Positions 21,720 to 30,662 of a DNA stretch of 34,214 nucleotides are shown piece by piece. The DNA is taken from NCBI GenBank assembly GCA_900660155.1, contig CABFPE010000268.1, forward strand, positions 754,523 to 788,736. Reading direction: 5' to 3'. The number at the start of each line of letters is the position of its first letter. Position 1 is the first letter of the stretch. The translations under genes and the position numbers were made by a program. Under the pieces are notes generated by a model that ran no database searches, was not told the origin of the DNA, and worked only from the letters and a program-made list of their open reading frames with translations. This stretch comes from Hofstenia miamia. Taxonomy: Eukaryota > Xenacoelomorpha > Acoela > Hofsteniidae.

Positions 21720-21962
21720 ATGGTTCGCGTTTGTTCTGTTGCAGGCTGTCACACTGGTTATCGCTTAACAAAATTGATAAACTCAATGGAATATCTAAAG
21801 TTACTCGTGAGAAATCATTGTTTAGAATTCCAGTTGATCCTGATGACTTAAATTCATGGTTGCGTGCTCTCCCAAATATCATTCATTCAGATAATGTTAC
21901 ACGTAACATGGCAATATGCAGCGATCATTGGCCAAAGGATTTTGCATCAAAAAAAGTTCGAG
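21720..21962 (+). pseudogene. THAP-type zinc-finger exon with one frameshift
   Basis: From ATG at 21720, MVRVCSVAGCHTGYRL supplies the N-terminal Cys pair (C-x4-C) of a THAP domain. The rest reads in another frame: SLFRIPVDPDDLNSWLRALP and MAICSDHWPKDF, with the conserved Pro, Trp, C-x2-H pair and Phe. Going from the first frame to the second needs a shift equal to one missing base (or two extra) somewhere between about 21755 and 21800. The exon ends at a good donor, CGAG|GTAAGC (21963). THAP domains are C2CH zinc-binding DNA-binding modules of transcription factors and P-type transposases. All metal ligands survive, so either the break is recent or the base was miscalled. No convincing downstream exon was found. 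Confidence 0.75.
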
Positions 21963-22583
21963 GTAAGCCATAATACTGAATTGTTTCTTAATGAATGACT
22001 ATGAGCAAATCATAATTAATTATCATGGCTTGCAGTCAATACAATTATTTTTTAGAAATTTTTTTCTGCCCTAAAATTTAAATTTAACAATAGGCAAGAA
22101 CGCCTTGATAATAGTTAATGCTTATTTCCATTTAGTTCCATAGCACACATTTATATTTAGATTATCTAATATTATTATTTATATGATTACTGTTAAACCT
22201 TAAACAGCCTGGCTTCCGTTTTAAAGGACAAACCGTTTTTCCACATTTAAAACAAATTTTCTCCATGCCTGTAAGCAAATCTTGGGGTATGGCTAGGTCT
22301 ATGGGGAACATACTTTAAGGCAATGTTTAGCATTTCTATTAACGCGTATTGCTGTTGCTGAGGTGTGAAGGGTTTTCTTTCGAAATTTCAAATTTTTCAA
22401 AAAGATTTAAATTCGTCCAAAACTAGTGTTCATGTTTTTATAAGGTTTTGAGCCCTTGGAAGCACAAACAAGTTTTACATCTCCTTGACATGTTCAAGGA
22501 TATTCCAAACCAAGAGGCGTGTCGAGCGCAAGGTCAGGGGTCGCGTGCCGCTTCACGGATTTCAGATTGAGCATAGTTTTTGA
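21963..22583. other. Putative THAP intron and flanking DNA
   Basis: A possible acceptor (TTAAACAG, near 22205) precedes a short open run PGFRFKGQTVFPHLKQIF, but its phase does not fit the donor. A GC-richer patch lies at 22500-22560. Nothing is firmly assigned. Confidence 0.35.
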
Positions 22584-22931
22584 GCTACAACTGAAGAAAC
22601 CAATAAATCAAATATAATTTATCAAATCAAATGCACCTGTGGTGAAGATTATATTGGTTTTTCTAGTAGGCAACTATCAAGAAGAATTAAAGAACATGAG
22701 ACCAGTTCTAATATATCTAATCATTTAAATAAATGCGGACTAAATTTTGAAACAAAAATATTACATCAGACGTCAAGATCAAGTAATTTAAAGATTATTG
22801 AGAGTATTTTTATAAAATCCTTGAGATCAAGTAATTTAAAGATTATTGAGAGTATTTTTATAAAATGCTTGCAACCAAGTTTAAACACAAAAGAAGACTA
22901 TATTTATAAATTTAATTTGCCACTTTTTAAA
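22584..22931 (+). pseudogene. PLE GIY-YIG endonuclease segment, copy 1 (open frame)
   Basis: A continuous 116-codon frame without ATG runs into the N gap. It begins KSNIIYQIKCTCGEDYIGFS, then RQLSRRIKEHE: the Tyr, CTC cysteine pair, YIG and R-x3-R-x3-EH pattern of PLE-type GIY-YIG domains. ISNHLNKCGLNF supplies the later His and Cys. It ends PSLNTKEDYIYKFNLPLF. A 16-residue unit beginning RSSNLKIIESIF is duplicated in tandem. No RT is attached upstream and the sequence before 22584 is unrelated, so this is a 5'-truncated copy. Being open over its whole length, it appears younger than the fragment at 18.9-19.2 kb. Confidence 0.85.
22776..22871 (+). repeat. 48-bp in-frame tandem duplication within the GIY-YIG segment
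   Basis: Units at 22776-22823 and 22824-22871 differ at one base (TCC versus TGC, Ser to Cys). Forty-eight bases are exactly 16 codons, so the frame is kept. Confidence 0.95.
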
Positions 22932-22937
22932 NNNNNN
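22932..22937. other. Assembly gap (six N)
   Basis: Six undetermined bases join the two GIY-YIG copies. The true distance and order are therefore not established. Confidence 1.
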
Positions 22938-23235
22938 AGAAACCAATAAATCAAATATAATTTATCAAATCAAATGCACCTTTTGTGAAGATTATATTGG
23001 TTTTTCTAGTAGGCAACTATCAAGAAGAATTAAAGAACATGAGACCAGTTCTAATATATCTAATCATTTAAATAAATGCGGACTAAATTTTGAAACGAGA
23101 GTATTTTTATAAAATCCTTGAGATCAAGTAATTTAAAGATTATTGAGAGTATTTTTATAAAATGCTTGCAACCAAGTTTAAACACAAAAGAAGACTATAT
23201 TTATAAATTTAATTTGCCACTTTTTAAAATTTAAG
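22938..23235 (+). pseudogene. PLE GIY-YIG segment, copy 2 (46-bp deletion)
   Basis: It is nearly identical to copy 1 from AGAAACCAATAAATC onward. Differences: CTCGEDYIG becomes CTFCEDYIG, and 46 bases between GAAAC and GAGAGTATTT are missing. That deletion removes most of one 48-bp unit and shifts the frame. After the deletion the tail ends with the same LPLF coding sequence and then a stop, continuing into the natural 3' flank to about 23340. It is either a real tandem copy or an allelic copy placed beside copy 1 during assembly. Confidence 0.8.
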
Positions 23236-23290
23236 AAATTATAATTATTATTGTAAAATCTAGTAAATTTAGAGGGAATAATTTGTAAAA

Positions 23291-23315
23291 CTGACGATGA
23301 CTTTGTAAGTCGAAA
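23291..23315 (+). other. Hammerhead-like core motif in the PLE 3' flank (tentative)
   Basis: CTGACGA (23291-23297) and GAAA (23312-23315) bracket a five-pair stem GACTT/AAGTC with loop TGT. This resembles the CUGANGA-stem II-GAAA core of hammerhead ribozymes, which PLEs are known to carry. One extra T precedes the stem, and I could not find convincing stems I and III or a cleavage site, so it may be degenerate or coincidental. Confidence 0.3.
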
Positions 23316-23459
23316 TATATTTTGCATGTTCTTATTAAGGTTAATTAAGCTCCTAAAAACGACACATTTCTTGTTTTGTTTTATTATATTTTGTTTGTAT
23401 TTCTTTTCTTGACACTTTTTTTATTGTTAAAACAATTTCTGAATATTGATATTTCTTGT

Positions 23460-23483
23460 TCTTCTTCTTCTTCTTCTTCTTCA
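23460..23483. repeat. (TTC)8 microsatellite
   Basis: Eight TTC units. The small frames across it (poly-Ser or poly-Lys/Glu) are artefacts or part of the decayed PLE reading on the minus strand. Confidence 0.95.
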
Positions 23484-23599
23484 TCTTCGAGTAAATTTTT
23501 TTCAGATCGATCTGAAAATTGGATTGATTGTATGCCTCGACATTCAATATTTAAGATGTAATTGTATAATTAATCACATTGTTTGTTTGTAGTGATCTT

Positions 23600-24020
23600 C
23601 TAGATTTCATTTACAATTCTATAGACTATATATGTTGGATATTCATTACGTGATTTATGAACTTCTTCGTAATTTGATCAATCATGAAATGTCGATGTAT
23701 CTGACTTTTGATCTTGGATTTTGTATGTAGTAGGTACGTTTGAATGGTAGCCAATTGCTAATTCTGTATCAGTTGGCTTGTAATATGATTACAAATTTGT
23801 ACTTGTTTATTTCAATATTAATATTCATGAATGACAATCTTTTTCTTCCTCAATAGTAAATTGAATTGCAGAATCTAAAGAATTCAATGAAGGAAACATG
23901 TGTTTATCATGTTGTGATATAACTAGTATATCATCAACATATCGAACATATTTATATATTAATGGAATTTACTCATTTTTTGTTCAAATTTCGACATATA
24001 AATATATTTATTCAAAACTA
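23600..24020 (-). pseudogene. Penelope-like element reverse transcriptase fragment
   Basis: On the minus strand, YKYVRYVDDILVISQHDKH contains the YVDD catalytic box (23941-23930). It is followed by LNSLDSAIQFTIEEEKD. After frameshifts come LSFMNINIEINKYKFV and YKPTDTELAIGYHSN (KPTDT codons 23779-23765). The order YVDD, I-FT-E-E, L-F-(D/N)-I, KPTDT is characteristic of PLE RTs and differs from the LINE RTs elsewhere in the window (YADD). Traces of the following region run down to about 23600. No GIY-YIG domain follows on this strand. The adjacent GIY-YIG copies are on the plus strand, so they are not the same insertion. Confidence 0.75.
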
Positions 24021-24540
24021 TTGATTGTTAAATATTACTACTCTATGTTGTCTGAAATTTTTCAATAACTTCTTTAAACGTGTCAATTTTATTTCAACTA
24101 AACCAAATGTTTATTTTAGAAAATGATGCCACTTGTTCTGAAAGGAAGAATGAGTCAATTGAAATGAAAACAAAAAACACTTAAACGACAGTTGGGTCAT
24201 ATGCACAATTAGTTAAAAGTTTGTCCTCAGTTACAGGGAGCTGCATTGTATAATTTGAAGCGTTTCAAGCCTTATTTTATATAGTCATGTAATCATGTAC
24301 ATTGTAATCTTGAATGAAACAAAATTAAGAGTAGGCTGCAATTAAATAAAACCGAAGTATCTTGTTAACTGTAAAATTTCTTTATTCACATAATTATTTA
24401 CAATTAAAAACAATTTTACAAAATTAAAATTACAAAATAGAATAATTAAGAATCACCAAATTTAAAATTTATAAATCAACCGAATATTGGAGTAGAATTT
24501 TCTCTTCATATAAACACCAAATAAAATTCTTAGCTACTTT
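24021..24540. other. Stretch between PLE and LINE relics
   Basis: A possible splice acceptor (TTTATTTTAG at about 24110-24119) precedes ENDATCSERKNESIEMKTKNT and a stop. This is too weak to call an exon. The remainder is AT-rich with no motif. Confidence 0.35.
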
Positions 24541-24544
24541 ATTA

Positions 24545-26743
24545 AAATTCTTTTATTCTATTTAAATATTTGTGGCCCTGAAAAGAAAATTTTTGCTCTG
24601 AAAAAATTTGATAATGTGTCTAAAAATGTTTCTAAAACATGGAGTGATACAAAATGCTTAGAGCTAATTGAACAAAAGAAATCTAAATGTAAGGAATACA
24701 AAAATTCTGAATTTGCAAACAATTATAATACTTATAGAAATACACGTAATTTGTGCAATATTTACAGACGAAAAGCCTACAACAAATATTACCGTTCTGA
24801 ATTTCAAGACATCTCTTCTCAAAAAGGTAGGTGGGACTTTATACATATTTCATTAAATAGGAAACAAATAAAGAATGAAAAAATCGAAAAAATAAATTAT
24901 AAAGGAAAGAAATCACTAACAATAAAGTCATGAGTAACATATTTAATATAGTATTTTGCAACGCCTTTCTGTTTCAGATTCGTGACTAAATTTGAAATTA
25001 TCGAATATATTCAAATCTTTAAAATACAAATCTAGTGATCCCTCCATTATCCCAACCTGATCTCTAAAAATTGACCAGTTATAATAGCTGAGCCACTTTC
25101 ATACATTATAAACGCGGGCATTAGACATTCGACTTTTCCTGACCAATTAAAATTGACAAATATTACTCCATTTTTTAAAAAAGATGAACCAAAAGATTGT
25201 TTAAACTATAGACCGATTTCTGTTACATCGCCAATTAGTAAGATTTTTGAAATCAAGTTAACGTACATTTATGTAAGCATAGTCTGTGTTCTCAAAATCA
25301 ATATGGTTTTCATAAATATATTTCTACAAATGATGCCTTATTAACAGCTACCGAAAATTGGAGAAGTACCATAAATATTGACGAGTGTTCAGTAGTTGAA
25401 TGCCTAGATTTATCAAAAGCATTTGACTATATCGAACATCACGTATTAATTAAAAAAAAAAGTTCTGGGCTTCTCAGACAAAAGTACAGACCTAATAAAC
25501 AGCTATTTCCATAGTCGTAAACAAAGATTTAAACTAAATGGAAATCTCTCTGACTGGATTTTAAATTGAAAATGGTGTTCCACGAGGAACAATTTTGGGA
25601 CCGTTACTATTCAATATGCATGTAAATGATTTGAACAATCATACCACATGTAATGTTATGCAATATACTGATGATGCTATGCTATTTAGTTCACATAAGT
25701 CTCCTGAAATTGCTATAAAAATCCCGAAGAAAATTGCACTCGTCTTGCACAATATTTTGCTTAACTAAAACTAAGAATAAACCCATCTAAAACTTAATTT
25801 TGCTTAATTAGAGCTAAATCTTACAATAATTCCACAAATAGTTCACAATTTAAATTGAAATTTAATGAAATATCCATAGAACAAGTTAATTCTTTTAAAT
25901 AATTTAGGTACCATTTTTTAATCTCAATTTAATTTTACAAAACAAATAACAAATGTTATTAAGAAATTGGCTATTTCAATAAAGGCTCTTAGTAATATAT
26001 CACAACAGCTTCCAACCACTACAAAAATTCAATTAATTCACACATTAATATTAAGTCATTTTAATGATGGAAATATACTGTATTCTGACATAAATCAACA
26101 AAGTTTGAATAAATTCAATGTGCAAATAAAATGGGCCATAAAAATTTCAGTTAATCATTTATATAACAGAAATACAGAAATTAAGAAATTAACAAAAACT
26201 TTTCTAAATCCACAATGCATTATTTATAAAAACATATTAACTACTTTCTTTAAAATATTAATAATATTGTTCCGTACCACAAATCCATTTTCAATCCTCT
26301 AAAATATTGCTTAGACATAATCATAGAACCCTAAAAAATTAAGCCTCTTCCATATAACAAGAAAATAATGAAAAATTAACTTTGCTCAACACATCAATAA
26401 ATATATGGAATAATTTACCTACATCTATATAGCAAATAAATAAATTAAGAGTATTCAAAAACGAAATTAAAAAATACTTCTGTAGTTATACAAAGGAAAG
26501 GCTTGAATACAAATGGCGAGGTTTTAAATTTTATAATAGTGATTATTCAATAGACCGTATCCAACCTAAATTCGCTATTGGCCAAGCTAGTAATTGTAAT
26601 TATTTTGTAAATATTAGTTTTGCATGTGTTTTTCGTGTTTTGTTCTATTATTTCTATTGTTGTTTAGAGATGTAAGCAGCATTTTATATTGTAAAAAGCA
26701 ACTCTAAATATAAATATTTCATTTAATTTCATTTCATTTCATT
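24545..26743 (+). pseudogene. Non-LTR retrotransposon with RT and 3' tail, longest relic
   Basis: From the 5' side: YLNICGPEKKI, TWSDTKCLELIEQKKSK (open piece 24616-24933), LKLTNITPFFKKDEPKDC-LNYRPISVTSPISK (25153-25250), TNDALLTATENW, and CLDLSKAFDYIEH (box A). GVPRGTILGPLLFN is followed by MQYTDDAMLF (codons 25664-25675), with YTDD in place of YADD. Then KALSNISQQLPTTTKIQLIH and LNKFNVQIKWAIKI (25967-26302), and LNIWNNLPTS, YKWRGFKFYNSDYS near 26510. It ends in an ATTTC pentamer array. Both metal-binding Asp of the catalytic box remain, but there are at least five frame breaks, so it is inactive. It belongs to the family of the 19.3-kb element. The endonuclease is missing through 5' truncation. 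Confidence 0.88.
26716..26743 (+). repeat. (ATTTC)n 3' tail of the LINE copy
   Basis: Four to five ATTTC/ATTTA units end the element. The pentamer parallels the ATTCT tail at 11.43 kb. Confidence 0.85.
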
Positions 26744-26755
26744 GGAATGCATTAA

Positions 26756-27170
26756 TCAGATGGGAAGCATCAGAATCCATGGGAAAACTTTTCACACATT
26801 TAATCAGAATGTCTTTGTCCATCACGAATAGCTCTTTGACTAAAGTACCATAATTTATTTTATTTTTTGAATTGTTAGGATGCTTTTCTTTCAGTGCATG
26901 TAATGTTTGCTCATCGAAGCTTAGACAATCAGATCTTGGGCTGCTATGGCTCTACGAATCTGCCTTCGTGACCAAGCCGTCTAGCTCTCTTAAAATTTTG
27001 GCTGGAAATGACAGTAGATGATTTATTTTTAATGTTGCCAGAACTTACGGTTGCTTCGTATCAGAGTTGAGCATAATCACCATTCAACAAGCGTTCTAAG
27101 ATTTGACTCTTCGTCCCTCGAAATGGAGACCGGAGAACACAAGCAGTCAAAATAAAAATCTCCACCCAAT
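26756..27170 (-). pseudogene. N-terminal relic of another RT-bearing element
   Basis: The minus strand reads LSFDEQTLHALKEKHP and, in the same frame, GTLVKELFVMDKDILIKCVKSFPMDS; AKILRELDGLVTKAD lies upstream. From memory, a TL-AL--KHP block followed by an I-SFP-GS block precedes the RT core in a group of metazoan retroelement polyproteins. The match is to spacing and a handful of residues, so I hold it as tentative. The RT core itself would lie at lower coordinates on this strand, where the 24.5-kb LINE has its tail instead, so it is truncated. Confidence 0.4.
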
Positions 27171-28006
27171 GATTAATGAAACTTGGTACTATTATTATTA
27201 TTATTATAAAAAAAGATTAGTCCTGCAGGTCATTTAATAAAACATTCTCAAAAAAATGCTAATGATTTCTGTAGTTTTTTCTCCTCGAATAGTCGGTTCT
27301 TGAGTTTAAGTTTTCTTTAAACAGAAAATAATCGTTCTGCTACTCAAAATCAAATAATCTGTATTAAATCAAATATTAACAAATTTCAGGAAAGGCAGTC
27401 GACAAATCATGCATTTCAAAAAATCGAATAAGAATTTTCTGATTTACAATAGGAGCCATGCCAATGATGGCAAACCATAGATTATTACAAAGTTTTTCAA
27501 GATTAAGAAAATTGGAGTAAAAATTTAGATCAGAAAATGGCAACTGAGTGTAATCGCTCAACGTTTTTTAAATTTAATAATTCTATAAAACGGCATTTGC
27601 GTATGGCTGTGAAACTGGCCTCCATTTGAGTAAATAATTAAGTTCAAAATATATCACTCTTAATTTACCCAAGTTACATTTGATTTTCGAATAAATTGGC
27701 TGCACATTAATAGAAAAAAATTTCACTTTCATAAACAATTCCTACAAATTTTCTAATATATATAAAAAACAAATAAAAATACAAAAATTCCAAATAGGAA
27801 CCTCGCTCGTTTCTGGCACTGTTTGAATAAAGAAATGTTTCTGATTAATATAAAAATTAATAGCAACTATATTAAATGAATCATTTATAAAATTCGGAGA
27901 ATTTAATGATTATGAACAAAGAAAAATTCACAATCAAGAAGAAATGACAATTCACTAGAATTTAAGAGACAAGAAAAATTTTAATTTACTTTTGTAACAT
28001 TATCAA
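27171..28006. other. Intergenic stretch with an (ATT)n run
   Basis: (ATT)n lies at about 27191-27207. A 61-codon minus-strand frame (27376-27561) has no recognisable domain. The rest shows nothing. Confidence 0.45.
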
Positions 28007-28380
28007 TTTAAGGAAACATCAAGACATCTAAAAGCTAACAAGTCTCAGAGACCAAGCAAAACACCAACATGGTTTATAAAAGAATTAATGAAAATCATAA
28101 GTAGAGCACTATGCGACACATTAAATCAATGCATTAATGAAGGTCTTTATCTAGAGGAATTAAGAATTGCAGAAATAATACCTATATACAAAAAAGTAAC
28201 ATAGATGAAGCTACTAATTACGGACCAATCTCAGTTCTATAATTACAAGTATAATATTCAAAAGAATTTTATATAACCAAATTAATAAATATTTCGAAAA
28301 ATATCAAATAATACGATTTTACAATTTGGATTTAGAAAAAATATCTATGAATAATGCATTAATTTTTGTTTTAGACGATT

Positions 28381-28382
<2 letters not shown>
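28007..28382 (+). pseudogene. Non-LTR RT, N-terminal part (left half of a split copy)
   Basis: Reads LKANKSQRPSKTPTWFIKEL, CINEGLYLEELRIAEIIPIY and, after frameshifts, NIDEATNYGPIS, FKRILYNQINKYFEKYQI, QFGFRKNI and NNALIFVLDD. These are the RT entry, NYRPIS-type and QFGFRK..ST--AL blocks in the right order. The next expected block (DLSKAFD) is not found here. It appears 2.3 kb further on at 30690, directly after another TA-rich tract, suggesting one element split by an insertion. Confidence 0.75.

Positions 28383-28427
<45 letters not shown>
28381..28427. repeat. (TA)n tract at left edge of the insertion
   Basis: About 23 TA units directly after the NNALIFVLDD codons of the RT. Confidence 0.95.
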
Positions 28428-28428
<1 letters not shown>

Positions 28429-29884
28429 CACTTAATGACATTTAAATCCTTCAAGTTCTACAGTATTTTTCAAAACATATATTAATGAATTTAATGAATT
28501 ACTTTCAATATAAAATTATCATTGTTGCGACCGTTGCCATACCTAAAAAATTCAATCGATAAGTGAATGCTCGATATAAATTGCTGATAAAATTTTAAGG
28601 GACACATCAAAAACAAAAAGTCGTCATATGTTATTCGAGATGTTTACACAGATTCATACTATTTAATATCTAGCAAAATTACTCATAAATCGATCAACAA
28701 AATGTTGACATAAACACAAGTAAACATGAGTTATAACACGCATTCAGCTTCAATTAAAGTTTATGACCTGCTATATTAAAAAAAATTTTCTTTCAAATTT
28801 CATTATAAGGCCTTTACTGACAAACTTCAAAATTTTTTTGAATTTTCCAGCTAGCATTTAGTCGTGAGTCGATAGTCTTTAATAAAACTATTTCTAAATC
28901 AACTAATTTTGGCAATTTCAAATGCTGATTTCTAAGAAATTCAATAATCTTAAAACGTACAGTTTAACAATGCAGAATGCTCATTGTGAATATTTCGTAC
29001 AGCATGATTAATATGTCTACCACAATTCTGTAGAAGTAGTTTTCAAAACTTTTTTTATCAGATCGATCGCATCAAATTACTAGTCGAGCAGATCTATAAA
29101 CAAACAGACGACTGTTGCGTACCAAGTTTCTTCATCAAAATCATGAAAATGGGACGAATATTTATATATGTTCCCATGTATTCTGTTTGTAAACCGAACT
29201 TCAGTAAATTGGAGAAGAAACGAAAGCAAAAATAAAAGGACGGGTTAAAATTTTGAGTTTCACAATACTTCTGTGCAAAAACTAGATATAAAGGTAACTT
29301 ACAAAACAAAAGAAATAAGTTTGAAAACCTAGATGTGTTGTCACTAAAACGTAAAGTCAAACTTCCCAGGAAGTTTTTGAAATCCACAATGAATTCTTGA
29401 AAAAAATTTTAAACGCTCATATTTCACAATTTAATGATGATCAAATCAAAACACACGAGAGAAGAGCGTCTCCTCCAACAGCTGCTTCTTAAACAGAACT
29501 TGTTCGTGGTCTGATTTGCTCGCAATATTTGCGTGGCTATTATTTACAGCGATCAAATAGCTGACAGTAAAATTGAAAATAAACTTTTTCAGCCGCTCCT
29601 CTTTTCATACAAGGGATCGCTTCAAGGATGATTCCAACTTTGATTACTTATATATTCTTTGAAATTCAAATTTCAATGAAATTTGCTTATCAAACGTGGA
29701 GCTCAAAAATGCAATGAATATTTTTTTGCAAAATTCACAAAACACTCATTACTTCAATTGAATAACAACCAATGTCAAGGATTCGTTCTTAAACAGATTG
29801 AAAAATAGCATAGCATTTATAACATTGTTATAAAAATGTATTGTCAACGTTCCAACCCAGCCTCCAACGTTAAATAATTCATAG

Positions 29885-30570
29885 TACGTAGCAAGAATGT
29901 CAGTACGTCTACAGAGCTGAGGTATTTGAAGAAAGTGGGAAATTTAAAAAATCCAAAAATATTCCTTATTAAAGTTATTTAATGAAATTTTGTAACTGAC
30001 TGGGAAACTACCATTTTAATGTTTTTATGACACGAAAATCTCTTTCACATCTACCGCAACACAGTTAAATTTTAGGCTTCAAAACATGGCAAAGAACCAT
30101 TTAAGGAACGGCCCAAATTCACCTCGAAAATGATGGTCAGTTGAGCACCTTCATATCGTGGATATTATTTAAAAATTATTGACAGATCGGGAGCGATAAA
30201 CTGCCAAAAATAGTGCCAAATTATAAATGATTTTACCAGTTATGGAAATGCTCTTTTAACTGATTCCTGAATTAATCAACAAGATGGGGTGACACTTCAC
30301 AAGTACAAAAATATTTCGCCCACTATTTAAATTTTTCTGTGGCACACACAATTCACCCGATCTTAGACCTATAGAAAATGTTTGGCAGCTACTGAAAACG
30401 AATTGAAAAAAATCGAAAAATCTGGTTAACTAAGGCCACATATTCTGGAATCGGAACACTAAATTTCTAAAAGCGTAAGGTACAATTCACAAGGGGTTGT
30501 CACGTTTCCTCGAGAAAAAGAACAATTAATAGACAAAAGGGGAATTACATGGTAACTACAGAAAAGAGGC
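29885..30570 (+). pseudogene. Tc1/mariner-type transposase C-terminal relic
   Basis: Blocks in order: TDWETTI (30000), YRNTVKF and KHGKEPFKERPKFTSKMMV (30055-30135). Next, after a TGA where Trp is usual, an AISYRG-like block, KIIDRSGAIN and CQIINDFTSYGNAL. Then QQDG at 30277-30288 (second catalytic Asp codon 30283-30285) and NSPDLRPIENVWQLLKT (Glu codon 30374-30376), one frame over. The Asp-to-Glu distance is about 30 codons, not the 34 residues of DD34E, and includes a frameshift, so a few codons are lost. The first catalytic Asp (usually in a SDE block near 30030) is not recognisable. The catalytic core acts in cut-and-paste transposition at TA. This copy is inactive. Confidence 0.75.
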
Positions 30571-30607
30571 GTACCTATTTATATACTTTTTGTTTTATAT
30601 TTCTTTC

Positions 30608-30662
30608 AAAAAATTATACATATACATATAAATATATGTACATATACATATATATATATATA
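30608..30662. repeat. TA-rich (ATACAT/TA)n tract at right edge of the insertion
   Basis: Mixed ACATAT and TA units run up to the base before the RT reading resumes. Confidence 0.85.

Larger units (their letters stand above)
28428..30662. mobile_element. Insertion carrying a mariner-type transposase relic
   Basis: This 2.2-kb segment separates two halves of one RT reading and is bordered by TA-rich tracts on both sides. Tc1/mariner elements insert at TA, which fits. I could not identify terminal inverted repeats. The segment is longer than a typical 1.3-1.7-kb mariner, so the left part (28428-29880) may hold other material. The open frame at 29094-29387 (minus) is not recognisable. Confidence 0.45.

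Noticed and set aside
23353..23561. Opposing poly-Lys and poly-Ser frames
   Set aside because: They come from the (TTC)8 repeat and have no domain. The region belongs to decayed PLE and flanking DNA.
24110..24200. Second exon of the THAP gene
   Set aside because: The acceptor-like TTTATTTTAG is followed by only about 20 codons before a stop, with no known THAP-protein feature, and PLE fragments lie in between.
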